Source: Struthidea cinerea (Eukaryota > Chordata > Aves > Passeriformes > Corcoracidae). Taken from it: 64,000 nucleotides of DNA. Below, in pieces: positions 26,301 to 38,576 of this stretch (its first letter is position 1; the number at the start of each line of letters is the position of its first letter). The position numbers and the translations under genes are program-made. The notes beneath the pieces are model-generated. The model ran no database searches. It had not been told where the DNA came from and saw nothing but the letters and a program-made list of their open reading frames with translations. The stretch lies in NCBI GenBank assembly GCA_013397865.1, contig VZTI01001284.1:615469-679468 (forward strand), read 5' to 3'.

Positions 26301-27185
26301 TGCAAAGAATTTCGAAAGGACTAAAAAATTTGACGCAGTCATGATGTGCTCAACACCAACTCATACAAGACTTTATCCAAAACCAGTAAAAATCAATGGC
26401 AGATTTTCCATCAACTCTAACAGACTTTGGTTTGAGCCCTTTCAGCTCTGAAAATCAGAGTCCACACAGTTAAAAGCAGATGAAAAGGCAGCTAAATCCT
26501 GCCTTTTCCTACACGGAGCCATAAGATGTTTGAATTTCCATCCAGCAGCAGCGCCCTTGGTTTCACAACTGGTATGTTAGAACTAGATTATTCCATCATT
26601 AGCAAGTAACAATGGAACACACCAGCTCATCCAAAGGTCACCAATTCAAATAAACTGGAAGAAGACTGAGACTAATTTAAGGGTCCTGGGATTAATATGA
26701 AGGGTGATTTCATGCCAGTTAGAAGAAAAGAAAAAAAAGCCATGTGACGAAGGAAAGAGGCATACACAGTTTCACAAAACTTTTGTTGTTATTGTGCCTT
26801 AAACAGCTGTTCTATGAGAAAGTGAAGGGCTATACTTTCCAGTGATTTACTCCAGCTTCTTCTCTTTAAAAAAGGCTATGCATTCATATAGCTGTATTAT
26901 TTAGGGTTCAAAGTAAGGGAGTGAACTCAAGCCTCTCTGTGAGGCAATAGGACTAACCAATGCAACTGCATTGATTATGGTAAAGTCTCCTGAAAATTAC
27001 CTTGTTATTATGGAAATTTCTTATTAAAGAGCAGACCCTTTGCTCTGTTGTTTTGGTTTTTCTACTCGAATGTTTATTCAGAAGGGAAAACAGGAACCAG
27101 AAAATCTAGTAAATTGTCCCAACACACAAGTAGTACTGAACTGTAAAAGGAAAAGAAACCATTTTTTATACAAATATCCAGTCTA
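20380..27185. other. Long non-coding stretch
   Basis: I see no recognisable gene or transposable element. It contains a 15-base A run (21,471-21,485), a short GCA repeat of five units near 23,081-23,095, and a very AT-rich block (22,430-22,510) with several TAAT cores. The minus-strand frame at 24,594-24,848 has no recognised domain. Purely by eye, adenine runs outnumber thymine runs on the plus strand. Confidence 0.5.
21471..21485. repeat. Poly-A tract (15 A)
   Basis: Perfect run of 15 adenines preceded by 'ggggat' and followed by 'cccaaag'. There is no obvious retrocopy upstream. Confidence 0.85.
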
Positions 27186-27189
27186 TCAA

Positions 27190-27735
27190 TTACGCAAACA
27201 TATATTTACGACAGACTAAGTTTTGTAAATAAACACTAAATATGTTACTATAACTAACAGATGGCTCAGTTCGAATGCACGAATTTCGTGTTAAGTTAAA
27301 ATACTAAAGGGAACATGGTTTATACTGTAGAAAAAAAGTCCCGTTTGCCGACCTGGTAAGACCTGGTATTTATTACAGTATTTTTAACCTGTGTTTCGCC
27401 TTCCTCTATCCGGATCACAGGAGGGTAAACAAGGTTTCTGGGGACCACGCGGCTATGGGGCTCCTACCACTCGCCAGAACAGGTGCGATCCTTCCTACCG
27501 GCAATTGGCTTCATAGGGCTGACAATTTTCCCTTTTTCATTTTATTCGTACGCTGCCTGATCAAACCACCCACTACAGCTTCCAAGCCTTCCTCGTCTAT
27601 ATTTAGTTAACAATTAACACATTTGGCTTTTTAACTTCGCGGATTTCTGTTGTTGTTGTTGTCGCCGCCGCTTTAGAAAGTCAAATACAAAACTTCAATG
27701 GATAAACTCTTAACGGGGAAATACCACCTATGCTG
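27190..27735. promoter_or_regulatory. CpG-rich shoulder of CpG island 1
   Basis: About 19 CpGs fall between 27,190 and 27,660 although the DNA is AT-rich, whereas comparable AT-rich DNA elsewhere in the window has only one to three per 500 bp. Retained CpGs in AT-rich sequence indicate a germ-line-unmethylated zone, commonly seen around promoters of developmental genes. A (GTT)5 run at 27,649-27,663 passes into a CGC-rich segment. No TATA box or first exon can be assigned. Confidence 0.5.
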
Positions 27736-29200
27736 CAAACATAAATAAATCAGGAAGCGCCGGCAGCCGCGCACGTCGCCGCTCCCCCCGCCCGGCCCCG
27801 CCGCCCCCCGCGGTGATGAATACCGGCGGTGCCGCGGCTCCGTCNNNNNNNNNNNNNNNNNNNNNNNNNNNNNNNNNNNNNNNNNNNNNNNNNNNNNNNN
27901 NNNNNNNNNNNNNNNNNNNNNNNNNNNNNNNNNNNNNNNNNNNNNNNNNNNNNNNNNNNNNNNNNNNNNNNNNNNNNNNNNNNNNNNNNNNNNNNNNNNN
28001 NNNNNNNNNNNNNNNNNNNNNNNNNNNNNNNNNNNNNNNNNNNNNNNNNNNNNNNNNNNNNNNNNNNNNNNNNNNNNNNNNNNNNNNNNNNNNNNNNNNN
28101 NNNNNNNNNNNNNNNNNNNNNNNNNNNNNNNNNNNNNNNNNNNNNNNNNNNNNNNNNNNNNNNNNNNNNNNNNNNNNNNNNNNNNNNNNNNNNNNNNNNN
28201 NNNNNNNNNNNNNNNNNNNNNNNNNNNNNNNNNNNNNNNNNNNNNNNNNNNNNNNNNNNNNNNNNNNNNNNNNNNNNNNNNNNNNNNNNNNNNNNNNNNN
28301 NNNNNNNNNNNNNNNNNNNNNNNNNNNNNNNNNNNNNNNNNNNNNNNNNNNNNNNNNNNNNNNNNNNNNNNNNNNNNNNNNNNNNNNNNNNNNNNNNNNN
28401 NNNNNNNNNNNNNNNNNNNNNNNNNNNNNNNNNNNNNNNNNNNNNNNNNNNNNNNNNNNNNNNNNNNNNNNNNNNNNNNNNNNNNNNNNNNNNNNNNNNN
28501 NNNNNNNNNNNNNNNNNNNNNNNNNNNNNNNNNNNNNNNNNNNNNNNNNNNNNNNNNNNNNNNNNNNNNNNNNNNNNNNNNNNNNNNNNNNNNNNNNNNN
28601 NNNNNNNNNNNNNNNNNNNNNNNNNNNNNNNNNNNNNNNNNNNNNNNNNNNNNNNNNNNNNNNNNNNNNNNNNNNNNNNNNNNNNNNNNNNNNNNNNNNN
28701 NNNNNNNNNNNNNNNNNNNNNNNNNNNNNGCTTCGCCCCAGGGACTCGGGCGGCGAGGTGCGGGCACGGCGAGCGGCTGCGGGCGGCGGGGGAGCCGCTG
28801 CACGAAGCTTTTCTGCTTCGAATACTAAAATCCCGTGGCCTCGGGTCGTCCTGTCAGAAGCACACGGGCACGGGAAAGGAGGAGGATTCCCCCTGGTCTG
28901 AGGCCGAAGGCAGCGGCTCCCGCTAGCAACTGTGCCGCGCCTCAGCCTCTGGAGTGGGCAGCCAGGGCAGCCGCGGCTCCGCGCAAACACAAAGTCAAAG
29001 GGCTTGTTGATGGCACGTCCTGCATCCGGCTGGATTGTCCCGCTGTTGACTCGCATGCTTTTCCCATGGGCTTTAACAGGCACACCCTGCTGCGAGGCCT
29101 CTATCCCAAGGGTGCGGGCAGCCCTGGTGGCTGCTGGCGGCTGGCAGTCCCCTCTCTGCAGGGATGCCCAGTGAGGGCTGTCCCCTTGCCCCCACATCTC
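27735..29200. promoter_or_regulatory. CpG island 1 (probable promoter)
   Basis: Very GC-rich DNA dense in CpG lies on both sides of the gap: 27,735-27,844 on the left and 28,730 to about 29,200 on the right, with G+C fading towards 29,200. Vertebrate CpG islands of this size usually mark a transcription start. Direction is not determined. The AT-rich CpG-retaining shoulder is on the left, which fits a leftward (minus-strand) unit, but a rightward one is equally possible. No start codon in a recognised protein could be assigned. Confidence 0.75.
27845..28729. other. Assembly gap (885 N)
   Basis: Run of unresolved bases inside CpG island 1. Such gaps in bird assemblies often coincide with extreme GC content and can hide first exons. 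Long open frames that cross it are artefacts of reading N as an amino acid. Confidence 0.99.
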
Positions 29201-32200
29201 TGAGTTTGGGGAACCAAGGGGTCAGGGTGTGAGGGCAGGTCGGCTACCCACCTGTGCTGCTGACAGCTGATCCATGCAGGAGTCAGCAGGAATGAGGTGG
29301 CTGTAACCAGCACACCGGCTCTGACAGGAAAATGAAGACTGATGGGCCTCTGGGCTACAAAACCGGGGTAAATTGGGTCTCAGAAACATGATCACCACAC
29401 CTCAGGCCAGCACAAATGCTGCTCCTTGCTCTTAGCAAGGCAAGCAGGTCTGGGAGGCTGTGGGCTTCCTGGCCTTCAGTTACGCTCAGGAGAATGTGCT
29501 CAGAGAAGGATGACAGTACATCCCCACCACCCATCTCTAATTCATGAGGCAGGGAGAGCAAGGAAGAAGTACCCAGAGTCTCATTAACAGCTATCAGTTT
29601 GAGTGAGTAAGATGGCGTCTGAAGTAACAGGCGTGAAAGCAACAGCAACTTGAAAGAATAAGATCAGTTTGTTTCTCCTTAAGGAATTACAGGAATATTA
29701 AAGCCTTCTTGCAGTTATAAATCATTTAATGCAAATCATTTAATCCAAACAGAATTTTTACAGGCTCATGAGGCTCACTCATTTTGCCAAGAGTGAGTCA
29801 TGTACAAATAAAATGAAACCAACAAAGAAAAGAGCTCTCATACCATGTGTATGTGGGTGATCCTTTGAAAAACTTGTAATTATTTTTTTAACTCTACCAC
29901 AGCCAGGAAGACAGGTTTGTAAAGCAAGAGCAAACCTTGATAGCTGTAGCCCATCCACATGTACTTTTTCCTTCACCCAGAAAGTAGCACGACAGGTCCC
30001 TTGTCAGGCTGAGGACAGCAGTGGCTGTCTAATGTATCAGCAGTCCCTCAAACGCCGTGATTGCAAACCCATTTGTGTGCTGACATACTAAGGCAGTGAA
30101 AGACTTTTCAAAAAAATGAAAATAATGTTAAGTGATTAATACTTAGTAAAAGAACGCAGTAGGCAGTTAATCCCTCACTTACGGGTTAGTTAAGGACTTG
30201 AGTTAGACTTCATTCTTCACTCCCCATGTCATAAATATGTGCTGCTAAACACAGAGCACAGCATGAGCCAGTGGGGTGGTGATGCACTGCTCTGAAATGA
30301 CTAAAATGCAGGGACACAAAGCCATGTGATGGTGAGAATGGGAGCCTTAAAATGTGTCATCATCCCCATCGAATGAAACTGACACAGAACACCATTCACT
30401 GATGGCAACAGCAAATATTTGTGGATACTGGAAAGGTACAGCCTCCTACTATATTCTGATGCCAATTCCCTGCATCTTTTGGAATAGATATGTCAAAGTA
30501 TCTCAAAGTGTTCCTCTAGCCACCTACTTCACATGAGGACAGATGCTCCTGGGTCCTCACATGACCACAGTTTCCCTTCCATCTGCTTAGGCAGAAGATG
30601 ATACTTGCATAAGAAATGTAAATCCCCAGATTGGGAAATCCAGGACCCTAAGCCCTCTGCGACTTTCACTATCAATGGCCCTCCCAGTGCCTGAAACACC
30701 ACTCCTGTCTGGCAAAAAGAGAGGTCCTGTTGTTCTCTTTGAGTTCCAGGGATGTGCTGTGGCTACCATGCATTCACATAAATGGTTTTCTTAGTGGCCA
30801 TGAAATGAGTGTTCAATACAACTGCAGGACATGTCGAAGAGCCTCTGAAACCCTACAGTATCTGTGCTGCCTGACCTGGAGCGGGCTTTGAAGAGGGAGG
30901 GAGGAGCAGAGGGAGGCAACACATAGTTTGTACCAGGAAAGTAATGACAGCATTTTCCTCCTCTCTGAGAAGCAAAGTTCAGGTCACATACAGGCACAAT
31001 TTCCCACTGCACCAGTTATGCACAGGCCGTGACTTCGTTCAGAAATGCAGGAGTCAGAAACTTGCCTTCAACTGAAAAGCAACCTAACACTGACCTCATC
31101 AATGCCTGACAGCTGGACCAGGAGCGCCTAGAATGTAATCCAGCTTTGAGATGAGCTGGAAGAGAATCTGTACACCTTTCAAGGCATAAGGCTCTTGTCA
31201 ATGAAACAGTATTCTTTCTTTTGCATTTTAACACAACATGGTACTTTAGTGGATTTTAGCTTTTTATCCTTTATTGCTCTCAATTTACTTTTCCTTCTAA
31301 GTAATTTTTGTCTGGTTTTCACACCTCAGGGCTGGGCAAGCAGGAATAGTTTCTTTGGGCTCTCTAATGGTAATGGACATTGTGCATCTGACATCAGCTG
31401 CCAGATTTCCTTGTTACTGGTTGGTTTGTTTTGGCCTACAGATCTTTGATTTTAGAGTAGTTGTTTGGCACATCAGTTCTGATACAAATGACTTCATGTT
31501 TTTCTCAGAAGTACTACATACCTCATCTGTTCCTTTTTGAATTTGTTTGTACACAAGCAGGCAGAGAGCACAGGCAATGAAACATGTGCTATGCCGAATC
31601 ACTTGACCACCTAGCACACATTATCTGGTGGACAGGAGACCCTCTAATCACTTTCTGAGGGAGAGTCTTACAAGACACACGGGTTTTATTTGCAATTTCC
31701 CAGGCCTCTTACTTCCTGAGTACTACAGTGCATGAGGACATGGTGATTAAAGATGAAAACAATCATGGTAAAGCAGCAGTTTAAAAATTACTCCAGTCTG
31801 CTGATTAAATGAAAACTTCACCTTTTGGCAGACAAAGAGAATCCAAAATATTTTGTTTTAAAAGTGTGTAAAGGAATGTGAAAATCAGGAAGCATACATG
31901 CCCCTTTTCATTTTTAGACTACCAGGAGTGAGTCAGCACAGCAGGAAAGCATCCTGTGTCCCTCTTTAAATGATGGATATGCAGTGCTTATACACACAAC
32001 AAAATTGATGGACAGTACGTGACTACAATGACTTTAGATTAATTTCCATTTATTATTAATGCTAGCTGAGGCCAATCTTCTCTAAATGCCATGAAACACT
32101 TCAAAATATTTTGGTGTTAACTGAAGGTATTTGGCCAACATCCTCTAGTCTTTGTCTGGGGCAAACATCCATTTCCTGAAAAAAAAAGTGGAAAATAAAC

Positions 32201-35200
32201 CACTAGTACTATATACTGTTTCTTTTCCTCTTCAATTTCCATTTTTCAATACAGTGTAATATATGTCTGTTTCAAGATTTCTGGGGAATATAAAAATAAC
32301 CTAATGTAATAATACTTCGCTTTTGTACAGAGATCCAGTTCCATCCTACCACCAGAATTCGAGGGGAACCAGAGCGGATGTGTGAGAACAGAAGAGAAAT
32401 GAATGAAAATTGAGACAAATAGGAAAGAAAAATAAATAACAAGAAGGAAAGCAAAAGAGAGAGAAACAAATCTGGAAGCACACTCTAACCTCCAACGCAC
32501 AGTTCATATCCATTTTTGATCTGTCATGAAAAAACACAGCAGGGAATTTTTTTCAAGTTATGCAGGGTTGCACATGGCACAGGAAATTAGTGCTCAGTCC
32601 ACAAAACCAAATGAACACAGGCAAGAAAATCTGAACTGAAAGAAAAACAGCAAGATTAAATTATTATCAAAAATTATTTTTAAGGTCCGTGTTTCTAAAT
32701 TGCAGCAAGAAAGTATTGGGAAAAGCAGGTCTCAGCTCTCCTACACTGAAGCCAGCTTCCAGACTAAATAGGAATTCGTGTGTATTCTCCTTGTTGCAAA
32801 AGCTGTTTTACTAAAAAAGGATATTTGGACTGTTATCAAAGGATGATGTGGAGGTTCAAGAAAGTTCAAAACAGATCAGACAATTTATGGTTGACAAGCC
32901 TATCAATGGCTAGTAAACATGATGATGCAATCCAGTGAAATTTCTGGTTTAGGAAATTCCCATATCCTCTGGTTGCCAGAAGTTAGGAAATCCTACACTT
33001 GTTCTATTTCTTCCAGTCTTTCTGCAAGCATCCTCTACTCATCAGCCAAAGGCAACTGGGGTAGATGGGCTACTGGAGTAAACAAAACCAGCAGTTCATT
33101 CTTCTTATTCTCTGAACAGATCATCAATGCCAGTCTTATCATGGTGCCATCTGCAATGAATTTTTTAATGAGTCATGGCTCCAAATTTCATGATAGTGGA
33201 CCTAGTCTGGATTTTCCAAAAATACATAGCAGAAACAACTTCACATTAATAAGCTAACATTAATGCAAAAAATAGATGACAAGTGACAAGCTTCAGTAGC
33301 TTTTCCTTCATACTGAATGGGGTGGTCAAGGAGCACACTAGTAAGGAGAGCCCATCAGGCAAGAAGAAATAGCATTTAGCTGGCCTGCAGAAAAGCCTCT
33401 AGTTTGAAGCGGCTATGACAGCACCAAAGGCTTGCCACACAGTTCCCTTTCAGCATGGACAAGGGACACCTCTTTTGAGAAGAATCAAATGAAGAGTGAA
33501 TGCAGCTGGGAGAGGAGGTAGAGTGGGAAGATGTGTAGAGGTCCTGTTGAAACCAGATCCCTTGTCCCAAATGGCAGTGGTTTCAGTTAAAAGATTAGGG
33601 CTTGGAAAGGCTCCTGCAGTTGGAATAATTATAACTGGGTTACTCTGAGGCACAGCTAAAACGCACTGGGGAGAGTCTTGATTTTGGAGGCCTGACAGAA
33701 GCAAGAGCTGTGCAAGTTCTCTCATTCCTAATCCAAGACCATATGGAGCTCAACTACCAGGTGGGTGGGTGTATTAATTGAGGGATCGTGCAGCTTGTCC
33801 TATTCTTAATCAACTTGTTCTTCATAAGCCATCATTACTATGGAAAAGAGAGCAAGAAACATAGAGATGCTGGGAAACAAACTCCACCTTAAAGTAAAAA
33901 TAACAAAATCTAGGAATTGAGATTCCACCTTTCTACTAAGTTCAGAACAGAAGGTAGAACCCTGCTATCTCTGCTCTGGAGAAGATAAGGTCATCTACTC
34001 ATTTCAGTAAGTAAAGACATGTAAAATAATGCACTATAATCCTCCCATTCATCCTCCACTCTTGCTTTAGCTGTATTTTGCTAAGCTTTATTTTAGCAGG
34101 CCTAACACATGCAACAAATGAGATCACTTTACCATCTTCATCCTGAATCCATTCATAGTTGAATTTCTGGAAGAATTTGGAGATATGCACAGAGTTTTCA
34201 TGGAAGTATTTTGGTTCCTAATTTCTCTTGAGAGGCATGGAAGAGAAATAGTACCCTGGTGCTAGCAGAAATACTATAATGGATAGCACTGCAATTCTAC
34301 TGGTTTAGAAAGGGTTGCCATTTTTTGCCCCAAGTGTAGCACACAGTGTAGTACATATACCTGCTCAGTGTAATATGTAGTGCTGGTAGAGTTTCAACAG
34401 TCATATTTCACTAAATGCCAATTTAAACTCAGTTTGCCTGACATACAAGAGGAAAGCATCCTCCGAGTGTGATTATGGGCTTCACATTGTGATATTTATG
34501 CTAATAGTGTCTGCAAAAGAAGCAATTCCTTCGCCTAGAGAACCTGATCTGTCAGGAATGCCAGAAGTTGCTTTGGAGGCCAGCTTGAAAAATCTCTCTG
34601 TAGGAAGGAAGAAGAAGGAAGGAACAGTCCTACTTTAGTCAAAACTCTGGCTTTTCAAGTGACCTTCAAGTGCTGCAGCAGAGTGGCAGTGTTACACGGT
34701 GTGCATAAGGCTTTGCAGAGGGAAGTGCCTCCGTAAAAGCTCTTGCTTGACGTGTAAAGAGTAAGGACAGCAAGTCATGGCATAGCTATGCATAGCATAG
34801 CGTAGCACTGCTATACTTTTTTTTAGATACTCGGTCAGCTGAATCCCAATAACATTAAGATTAAAATCTTACTTATGACCCAAATGCAATGAGAAGTAGT
34901 ATGGAAACACCTCTAGGTCCTTTCTGATGCACTCAGACCCACAGCTATGAACTCCTGGAACAAATCAGAAACTGGCACTACTGTAATAGCTGGGTATCTC
35001 ATTTCTTTAGGATACACCTGAATGAGCAAAACATGAACAAACAAGCAATGGATGAGACAGATAAGTTGCTAATTCCAACATGCAGGAACCTCCTGCTTGT
35101 TAACTTATCCTAGTCAGTCCTCTGACTGTAGAAAAAACAACCCACCAAATCTCTACTTGTGTACCAGGGAAATAAACAAATTATAAATGGACAGAGACAG

Positions 35201-35970
35201 GCTAAACCTGCCTTGCATGTTGTTTTTAAAATACCTTTATGAAAACAAGGACTTGGGGAGGAGCTGGGATGATTAGAAACTGATGATGGCATACACTACC
35301 AGCTTTTCCTTCCTCCAGACATATCACTTCATTTCTTTAAATTCACTAGGTCTTCAGACACACCAAGAGCAGTTACTTATTCTTTCAAAAGACTTTTAGA
35401 AAGCTGCTACTTAAACTTCAAGAACTTTGAAAAGGAAATAAACATTGCAGGAAATCTTACCTGTTTAAACCACTTTTTAGTAGTCTAATGGTTTTTTAAA
35501 AACAACTGTTTGAATTTTGCCAAAAGTATCATTACAAACCAGAATTAAAGCATTTCCCCACCCTGACTATGGAATTCCTGAAATAACATGATAATAATCT
35601 GAAGAGAGGAAATTCTCTCAAAAAAAGAAGTGGATTTACTGTTTATTATAGCACTGTTTTTCATCATTCAACATTGAAAATGTCCATTAATAAAATAGAA
35701 TTCATTGGTTTTATAGCAATTCTGGTGCAAAATCTTCTTTTTGGAACTCTAATTGATCCTCCAAATGAGCTTTATTAATCACTGATGGCAAACTTGCAAA
35801 ATCCTACCCCATACTTTGGCAACATTCCAAAATGTCCAATTAGGTCAAATAAAGAAAGTCCCAGAAACAAATTACAGCAGCACTTCTAAGCCAAAAAATC
35901 TCCTTGTATTCTGAAACAACTGCAACATTATAGAAAAAAACCCCCAAACCAAAACCCAAAATCCCTCAGT
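29200..35970. other. Non-coding stretch right of CpG island 1
   Basis: No recognised gene or transposable element. The part at 32,020-32,110 is AT-rich with TTAAT cores next to a GCTAGC palindrome. Open frames are all about 110 codons or less and without recognisable domains. Confidence 0.5.
34777..34815. repeat. Irregular GCATA-type tandem repeat
   Basis: Overlapping copies of catagc/gcatag, with variants, follow each other over about 35 bp (catggcatagctatgcat, agcatagcgtagcactgc). It is a small degenerate minisatellite. Confidence 0.6.
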
Positions 35971-35979
35971 GTTGCTCTG

Positions 35980-36560
35980 GTTATGCACCTGAATCACCAC
36001 CCCCTTAGAAACGTGCCAAACAGCCACTCCTTGAACTGCATCAATTAATGATATTTGCTCACAGATTTTATTTATCGGTGCCATAAATGTCACCAAGCAG
36101 TTCACCACAAGGAACGGTGCCAGCCAGCTCCCTAATCTGTCAAGCGAACACTTGCTCCCCTTCAGCATTTTTATGTACATCTCATCTCCAGTGCTCTAAT
36201 TGCACGTGTATACACTGTCTCCACCTTTTTTATGAGTTTCATGTGTTCTGTATCTCACCTGCATGTTTGTACATTAACAACTATGTTGACAATGTGATAA
36301 AAATAATCTTGGCGGCAAGAACAATAGCGACCTTTATCTAACTTCTCAAGAATGCGATCTTTGCTTCGGCAGAGCTTCTGCACGTACAGCCCTATGGTGC
36401 TGGTGGGCTGTTTGAGGTGTGTTTTGCTGCCAATCCTAATCCCACCACCCACAGTTAAGAATTAATTAGGACTCGAAGATGCCAGAGGGAGGCAAAACAA
36501 ATAAAAATAGCATTTTAATTAACTGCAAACAATAATTAAGATTTTGCATTATGTTTAGCA
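35980..36560. promoter_or_regulatory. Strong candidate conserved non-coding regulatory element
   Basis: This block differs from its surroundings. It retains about a dozen CpGs in roughly 540 bp, is free of repeats, and contains dense transcription-factor-like motifs: cacgtg E-box (about 36,204-36,210), aattaattagg and ttaattaac homeodomain cores (about 36,455-36,525), an acaata SOX-like site (about 36,528-36,534), and tttatg/cataaa sites. Overlapping open frames exist on both strands, none with a recognised domain. This is typical of deeply conserved enhancers near developmental genes. Conservation itself cannot be seen here. Confidence 0.4.
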
Positions 36561-36910
36561 TCTGTACGTTTCTGGACTTCTTGCAGTGATTCTGAACCTA
36601 ATGAGACCATCCATCTAAATCCCAGAGGACTGGACAGATCTCAGATCCTAAGTACATCTCCAGTAATATCTCAAAACAGTAATTAACTCGTTCATCCTTA
36701 TTGTGAAGACCAATAATTAAAAATTTCAAGAAAATATCACTGTAAAGGAATTGAAATCCATATAACCTGGCCAGACTAAAGGAGAACAAAATGTGCACAC
36801 ATGTAGGAAGTACAGTCTGAGTTTCCAATTCCAGATGTATGCCTGTTCTGCCATTTCATGACACAGTGGTCCCTACTTTACCATACTTAGTTATTTAGTT
36901 GGTTAATCTT

Positions 36911-36934
36911 TTATTTATTTATTTACTTACTTAC
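36911..36934. repeat. Tetranucleotide microsatellite (TTTA)n-(CTTA)n
   Basis: About three to four TTTA units followed by three CTTA units. A short compound microsatellite. Confidence 0.85.
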
Positions 36935-38226
36935 AGTCCCCTTTTACTTTTTTATTGACCTGTCATTATCCGAACAAAGTTAGGAAGGCGATGTTATATG
37001 ACATATTTTTGCCAAAGTCATAAAAGTTATTTGCAACATTTTCCATTCCAATGCTCTTTTAATTACAATGTTGAGACACAGAACCCTCTAAGTGTCTTCC
37101 TATGTATTTTAGTTACTCAGTTTTCTTTGTCATTTGATCTTCAGCTGGCTAGTTTACAAACGGGATCTCAGCAGTTCATCTCAACATGAACTGTTACATT
37201 CCCTCGGCTCGTGCCTGACGCAGTTACCTGTCATTCAGAAGTCAAGCCTCTTAACAAAAATCTCCTTACCTTCACCAGGAGGACAGGTAAAATTCCTGCA
37301 GTTTTACTTTACCATGATCTTGATCAAGGTTAACCACCAGGACCTAGTCATACAGAAGAAAGTCAAGGGTTTCTCTTGTGCCTGTCTCTAGAAACCTAAA
37401 GGAAAACACCTCTCTGAAGTAACCATGTGGCTTTTGTGTTCTGTCCTTTTCCAAAACTGGCTAGACCAAACCTCTTACCATATATTAACTACAGCTAAAA
37501 CCTTAATTCACCAAGGAAGATAACAGAACTCATTGTACCATTTACATAATGCAGCCCCAATATCTCGTTTGAATTATAGCCACTACATGGCAGACAAGTG
37601 CAACATTTTAGCTAATGTGTTGAAACCTTTGTGTGGATCTTTTTCCTCCTCCTGTTACTGGTTTATTAATCCATTGATATGAAAACCAGGAAATATTTGG
37701 AAGGTCTTGCATATCTCTAGCTGTGTTTCAGCCTAAGTTCCATAGGTTCCTCAGGTTTCATAGGTTCCATGTGTTCTCCCTTGCATTTTGCTGAACTTTT
37801 AGGGACAGGACTGGTTACGAATGATATTATTGTTTTCCCGTCCACAGCACATTTTTTGAAATGCAAATGGAATAACTGTAACAGAAGTATTAAGAACTCC
37901 ATAAAAACAGTAAAAACAAACTGGTCCATATTCAGGAAGCCAAGGTCAGATCTAAGTGTAAACTTTAAGTGAGGATTTATCCTAATGTAAGATATCTTTT
38001 GTTAGAATGACTGCCATTACTTATGACTGATTGCAAATGGGGCTGAATTGCTCTGTTGACCTGGAAGGGTCAGGAATTTTACTGGTTTTTCTCTAATTTT
38101 ATTTATAGAATGCCTTTTCTTTAGCGTTCTGTACTCTTGTAACTGCACCACTTTGTCAATTTGTCTTTCTACAAAAGCTTTCCTTCCTTTCTATTCATGG
38201 TTTGGGGTTTTTGCTTTCTGTTATGG

Positions 38227-38257
38227 TGTCAAAATAAAATTAAATTTTATTTTGACA
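38227..38257. repeat. Perfect 15-bp inverted repeat with 1-nt centre
   Basis: TGTCAAAATAAAATT at 38,227-38,241 pairs exactly with 38,243-38,257 around a single A at 38,242. The arm is AT-rich, so chance is more plausible than for the palindrome at 2,841. Arm length and one-base centre are nevertheless the same design. It may extrude as a cruciform, and the loop is too short for a microRNA precursor. Confidence 0.9.
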
Positions 38258-38552
38258 AAATTTTAACCCCATTAAAAATGCTCCATTTCCTTTGGGTAGA
38301 TGAAGAAATCAGTAGCTGCCCCCTTTCTTTACATGAAATGCTGGTTTGTCATGGCCTAGAAAGCCCAGCTTGGTACAGGATAGCTATTAGGCTGTTCCTG
38401 GTCTGCAGGACATCCTGTAACACAGCATACCTCATAGCTGTGTACGTGCTGCTGTACAAGAGTGGCTGAACCTCAGCCCTTATCACAGTTGCTCCTTCTC
38501 GTTGGTAATTCTTTCCAGGAAATCACCTCACAATCTTTTGTCTTTCTTTCAG

Positions 38553-38576
38553 GTGTATATAAAATCTGTATTTTCT
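38553..38576 (+). other. Possible 24-nt microexon
   Basis: A strong acceptor-like tract (tcttttgtctttctttcag, AG at 38,551-38,552) is followed 24 nt later by a canonical donor TCT|GTAAGT (GT at 38,577). The interval is a multiple of three and open in frame (VYIKSVFS). It lies between the two CpG islands on the plus strand. I recognise no gene. Splice-site pairs this good also occur by chance in a window this size. Confidence 0.12.

Noticed and set aside
27262..27290. ggctcagttcgaatgc resembling tRNA box sequences
   Set aside because: No acceptor stem, no correctly spaced second box and no cloverleaf can be drawn.
27673..29197. Several open frames of 360-490 codons crossing the gap in CpG island 1
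   Set aside because: Most of their length is unresolved bases. The readable ends are GC-rich and stop-poor, so they are not evidence of coding.
36362..36372. TGCTTCGGCAG resembling the start of U6 small nuclear RNA
   Set aside because: Only 11 bases match. The rest of U6 (the ACAGAGA box and following stem) is absent.
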